64,000 nucleotides of DNA from Balanoglossus misakiensis (lineage: Eukaryota; Hemichordata). The notes below the pieces were generated by a model. The model was not told the origin of the DNA. It searched no databases and saw only the letters and a list, made by a program, of their open reading frames with translations. The translations under genes were made by a program, and so were the position numbers. Location of the stretch: the NCBI GenBank assembly GCA_040954595.2, contig CM082585.2, positions 11,036,001-11,100,000 on the forward strand. The letters are read 5' to 3'. Of the stretch, positions 56,666 through 64,000 are shown one piece after another (position 1 is the stretch's first letter; every line of letters begins with the position of its first letter).

Positions 56666-57000
56666 TTTTGAGGATTCAATTTACTCCAGTGGTTGCCTTC
56701 GTGTTGAGTTGTTGACAGAAGCGTGGGTGACTGCAGTGTTCGACAATCAGCTTCACCTATAATAGCGAAGGTCCGTGTTGTGTTGTGTGGTGATGTGATG
56801 ACGCCTGCGCAGTGCAGTCCGATAGTCTCCAGAGCTGTCAAAGAACCACTAACGTTATTAATTGAGATTTGTTGGCCTCCCTTCAATACCATGCTATGTC
56901 CTGCCCACAACATACAGCCCTCATTATTTAAAATAGAAAAAAAATTGGCACTTTGTCAACAACTACCTTTTCACAGCGCGGACTTTAAACGGCATAATAC
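56666..57000 (-). promoter_or_regulatory. probable promoter/5' flank of calmodulin gene B
   Basis: The segment above the ATG exon includes TGATGACGCCTGCGCAGTGC (about 56796-56815, plus strand). This combines a CRE-like TGACGC with a TGCGCA core as in NRF-1 sites, both frequent in broadly expressed promoters. No TATA box is assigned. Inference from motifs only. Confidence 0.25.
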
Positions 57001-60000
57001 CCGTATGCAAATCACTTTTTGCGCATTGCGGAAAGACTCACGCATTCGGCCAACCAACAACGAAAAAAATGGGTGTGTCTCAGTGAAGTGTGTTCTCAAA
57101 ACTTCGCCTTACCTATCGTTACTTTCTAGAGGTCGCTTCTACTAAATCTTCAAGGCCCAGTCGGACTCCAAACGGTTGAACCTATATTACTGCATTCACG
57201 CCTTGTGTTTCTGGAGTTTTATGTTCGTCATTTGTATACGTATATTCTGTAAACACGTCCCCTAGTCACCTTGTGAATTGTCCATTTTTGTGATCAATTA
57301 AGCACTAGTACTGTTAAAATTGAAGATTAAATTGACATTGAATGACATTTACAGCCAATGGAATCGCAGCGACGTGTGATCGTGCACTACCCATAACCCT
57401 CCATTAGAACACTGTGCACGTAAATATTAGATGAACCGGTGTAATTGCCGTTATTACGTGTATCATTCGCGCAATTTCAGCCTACATTGTCTGATTCATA
57501 TTAATTAATAAATAAACGACATATCTGATCGCTTTAATTTGATGAGTAATAGCGGTCTGTATTGCGTGAGAACTAATAACAACGGAATTGTGTCATCCAA
57601 TTTCAAAAATTTGTAATTATTTGAAATTAAAGGATTTTTGTACAGAGACTTTATTTCATCTGTACCATAGTGCTCATAGTATCAAGCCAAACTGACCGAA
57701 GCAAAATATCAAATATCAGTTCCTGATATTCAAATAGGAACGAGATGTCATGTTCCAAAGTTAGTGCCACAAGGGAAATTGATTTCAATGCAGCACGCAT
57801 ACGTTATCAAAATGGGAGTCGACATTATGGAAATTTGAGAGACATTCCCCGGAGAAGACGTCATTACGTATTCATTGCGGCGGAACGACCGCTTTAGGAA
57901 AATAGTTCACGGTGGTTGTTAATTGTAAACAATCATATGGAAATGGACATACTATTTTAATAATTTGCATAAGCCATGTTTTAGTTTGTCATAGTCAGAG
58001 CAGGTATGTTTTATGTTGCTGTTTACTTGATAATAGTCAAATTCATTGTTGATTTTGTTGATTTATTGTCACGTTCACCTATCTAGCTCGTCCATGAAAT
58101 TGATCGTCCTCGATCTGCTGCTCTGTGAAAACAAAAAGCACTATGAACCGAAGGTAAATGTTTACATATATCATGATTTTAAATGGCGCTCATAAACTAA
58201 CAACTCGTTTCCTTGCCACGGATCCACTTGAAATCCTAGCAGCTGCGGACCAAAATGGATCTGGATCACGTGAGCTTTTTGATAAATACCGTGCATGATG
58301 GATAGGATTTAGACTTTCAAAGGCGATTTCAAATGGTTTAAATTAAACGATGGCGCTTGCTCGTCCACAGAAAAGGCATGTAGCACCACTTACAGCGCGT
58401 CCCTGGCCCACCTTGAACTTGAAGGTCCCCAGAAAGTTACGTCAAACATAATAGCGCCACCAACGATAAACGTCATATCAATATTTACAGGCAATGGGCG
58501 CAAAAGAATAGCAAAGTCTGACCTGCTCCGTCCAAACACCAAGGACTAGTTTTCTCGCAGGAAATTGCTGTGCAGTCACGATATACGATCAAGTGTAGCG
58601 TTTCTCAATCTGTACATTTTTATGTCTCTCAAGTCACGTGCATGTTTGATGCACGTGGCTCAGATAAGGGCGAAAAGTGATAATGATGGCCGTCTATAGT
58701 GTAAATGTGCTTTGATGGAACCTCGTTCAGTATTCCGGTAATGTGTCTGTGCAAGTCCCAGTGTGGCAATTTTGAGAAACATTACAACTGAACGAAGAGT
58801 CGTGCATGGATCCTGCATGCAGATTAATAACCTATAGAAGTACATGTAGTGAAATTATATTGATAAAAGTTAATACTAGTGCAAGCACCTGTATGACCTA
58901 TACTCCTAGGCTATGAAGTTATTTGTAATAAAAATGTATGAGTTGAAAATACACGTGTCATCATCCATATCCACCCAATATTTAAGCTTCATTTGGTGGC
59001 TTCATTGTCGTTGACCATGGTCCGACAAAAGGCCAGTGAAAAAAACCTACATCTCGACAACCAATAATTTTCATTCTTACTGTATTAGGATGGATATGAA
59101 TGAATGAATGAATGAATGAATGAATGAATGAATGAATGAATGAATGAATGAATGAATGAATGAATGAATGAAAAAGATTGCCCATAATCTTATCAAGTAG
59201 TCGCCAATAACTGTGCATGTGCTATGACGCAGGTGTTATTCATGTTGTTTGTGTAACCTTTGAGTGATTGGGGTGAACTCGCCAGTAACATGATCTATCA
59301 AAGAAACTGGAGATCAGAAAGTAATGCATACGAAAGATGAATGAATCAATGCTAATTTTAAACTGTCATCATTGGCCCTTTATTGAACAAAAGAAGCCGC
59401 TTGGACGATACCTTGACAGGTTTGATTCATAGTTTGTCATCTTATCTAATCTAATCTAATCTGATCTGATCTGATCTAATTTAAAACTAATGTAATTGGT
59501 TTGTTTAAGACTGAACTTCTCATACAGACAGTTATATCCAGACCAGCTTTGTAGAATTTAGAATGACCTGATTCTTTGCATTGTCTCGGTCATTAAACTC
59601 TCCCAGATTTAGAAAAATTTCACTACCTATAAATAAGTTTTTGCTACCTAGGTGAGCGATATAAAATATCATATGGTCGACAGAAATTACAGTGATTAGC
59701 CTGAAAATAGACGTGAATATTTAAAGGTCGGGAATGCGGAAAGTGAAATGACGAAAATGAAATAATCATGTCATTGGGTGCAAATATGGGAAAATAAATA
59801 GAGTAGCTGCTGTTGATGTGTTTTTTTCGCAAAAGCTTAATTTCCCTGTTATATTATTTTTTGACATTAACATATTCTCCCTGTGCGCTTGCAATAGTAT
59901 TGTTTTTAATTATTCATTTAGCATCAATGGAATATTAGCAGTTTATGATTTCAGGTGGGAGTATAGAATGTGTGTTCTCTCCATGCTGGCCAGCTGCTGC

Positions 60001-60470
60001 TACTGTTTCTTGTGGTTTGTTATGGATGCCGCATTGCGGCACCGCATGCGCGGTTATCGATAGTTTGCCCTCCGCGTGCCTCGCATCAAAATTCATTTTT
60101 GCGTCTGGTTTGCACCCTCGTTGTCGTTCAGCCAGCTGGCAACAAGTATTACTGTATATGTGAGGTGGAACATGCACCACAACGTGTATGTGTAACGCCC
60201 TCGACGACGTAACTGCGATTGTACTCCGTCGACACAGTGCTGTTCAGTAAGTTTATTGCTAATAATTTTTACATGTTTAAATGTAAAAGCTGACTAATGA
60301 ACTGTACAAATGCAGTGGTGTTATACAGGGAAAATCGCCTGAAAATTGAACTTGAAATTCCAGCTTCGTTTTCTATTGTGTGATCATCTAGTACACTATG
60401 GTGTCTATACTACATTCGAGAGAAATTTTAATTAAATTACAACTATGCCCTCAAACTACGGAATGTGTAA
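57001..60470. other. intergenic region between calmodulin genes A and B
   Basis: No supportable gene. It includes the (GAAT)n repeat at 59097-59172 and a TAATC/TGATC run at 59447-59478. A possible exon remnant at 58076-58119 is discussed under rejected items. TTTATT at 60252-60257 is a candidate AATAAA signal for gene A in minus orientation. Confidence 0.4.
59097..59172. repeat. (GAAT)n microsatellite
   Basis: About 19 copies; the reverse complement of the ATTC unit seen at 24954-25057. It gives an artefactual HSFI-repeat frame on the minus strand. Confidence 0.95.
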
Positions 60471-63010
<2,540 letters not shown>

Positions 63011-64000
63011 CTGCAAAGAAAAATAAACATTCTCTGTTCAATCGAGATAAAGTGATAGTGATGCCGTGAGTACACATAAACACACAATAATGGAATGTGT
63101 GTACCAGGCCAACTCTCAGGTGGGAGCTGCCTCCAGGCCGGTATCCATGGAATCGTGTGCAGAACGCGTCTACTGGTCGCATCTTGAGAATAATAATATT
63201 TTATTTCATATCATTTTATACACAGGACTCAAGATGAACACATAACATTGGATGTCGGATGGCTTAACATTTCAAAGAAAGGATTCAGGCTTCGCATACA
63301 ATTTCGTTTTTACCAGCTGCACGATGACAATATTCAAGAATAAATGCTCTTGTACAAGCTGTTTGCGTGTTTACTGCATTGGAGTTACTTTCCTCTTAAA
63401 CTTTTGAACAAATGACCACCGAGAAAACAAACACTGAAATATATACGGTGTAAAACGTGGTGACATAAATACACCCCACACTTATGACAATAAAGGTGCT
63501 TTATGTAAACCGAGCGTGGTCGTTTGTAGTAATTTACATTCTTCTCGAAGTTTATTAAAACATTCTCGTTGTGAGTTGCAAGCGCACACTCTTTGGATCG
63601 GAGCATTGTAACCGACATTCACACTAACTCATTTCTATAATATATTCTAAAAGTTAATGAACCCGAAGATGACGATATCAGTAATCTTCTTCGATCGGTT
63701 CAAACTTTGATCTCTCTGTTTTGCCAAAATGCCTTACTGGTAATTTCCAGAATATATACTTTCTCGGACTATTGGCCATTGCTTCCAAAAAAACACGAGA
63801 TGTACTGAATCAAGACATAATGACATTTTGTTTCTGAAAGGCCATCGTTACTTTGATCTCAGCAATTTTGGGTGTTTTTCAAAGCAACCTCTTTTCATGA
63901 ATGTGTGGTTATTGGTACGTGATGAGTTAGTCAGCAGTACTTAAAACGAAATTTATTATCCTGAGTTTTTTGTCCCACGGTGCCGCTTTTGAATTTCTAA
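63011..64000. other. intron 1 of calmodulin-like gene A
   Basis: Searched on the minus strand for an ATG directly followed by a GT donor, as in genes B and C; none was convincing. No other gene is supported. Confidence 0.4.

Noticed and set aside
58076-58119. Possible calmodulin-type exon 2 remnant on the minus strand (TTTTCACAG|AGCAGCAGATCGAGG, reading like TEQQIED)
   Set aside because: The match to TEEQIA is only a few codons and relies on bases inside the acceptor. No neighbouring EF-hand exon belongs to it, as it lies between complete genes A and B.

Overview
This is eukaryotic, intron-rich DNA of about 40% GC from an animal. Coding sequence is split into short exons with GT..AG borders, intergenic spaces are long, and there are many microsatellites and small inverted-repeat elements. 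The mix of a tandem calmodulin-related family with a Met-only first exon, a TGF-beta-receptor-type ectodomain gene, SAM/RA/Roc-type signalling exons and SPT6-like exons suggests an invertebrate deuterostome. A cephalochordate (amphioxus) or hemichordate is my best guess; the species cannot be fixed from the sequence alone.

Layout. The backbone is a tandem array of five calmodulin-related genes, all on the minus strand: E (982-1462, only the C-terminal half found), D (18785-29354), C (37754-50306), B (51899-56665) and A (60471-63010, first exon outside the window). They share one exon plan: an exon ending at the ATG, a 31-43 nt exon (130 nt in C), a 144 nt exon carrying EF1 and part of EF2, a 240-249 nt exon, and a tiny last exon. 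The copies become more divergent from right to left. A and B are close to canonical calmodulin. C has an acidic Pro/Ser-rich N-terminal extension and a basic tail. D has an N-terminal extension and imperfect loops. E has only EF3/EF4.

Other genes. At 4032-5316 (minus) a four-exon gene encodes a secreted, probably GPI-anchored three-finger protein resembling the ectodomain of TGF-beta/BMP receptors, without a kinase. From about 7.4 to 13.9 kb (plus) lies a broken multi-domain locus: basic/proline-rich N-terminus, SAM, coiled coil, second SAM, RA-like domain and Roc-like P-loop GTPase exon. A piece of the elongation factor SPT6, still with introns, sits inside it; several frames are interrupted. 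At 41641-43302 and 44898-46505 (plus) two single-coding-exon paralogues encode type II membrane SGNH-hydrolase-like proteins. Both lie inside intron 2 of calmodulin-like gene C, on the opposite strand, and carry near-identical central blocks that look like recent gene conversion.

The rest (roughly 14.7-18.7, 21.3-28.1, 29.4-37.7, 46.5-49.2 and 56.7-60.4 kb) is intergenic or intronic sequence with simple repeats, small TIR elements and no supportable genes. The functional thread is calcium sensing; nothing in the sequence links the other genes to it beyond proximity.
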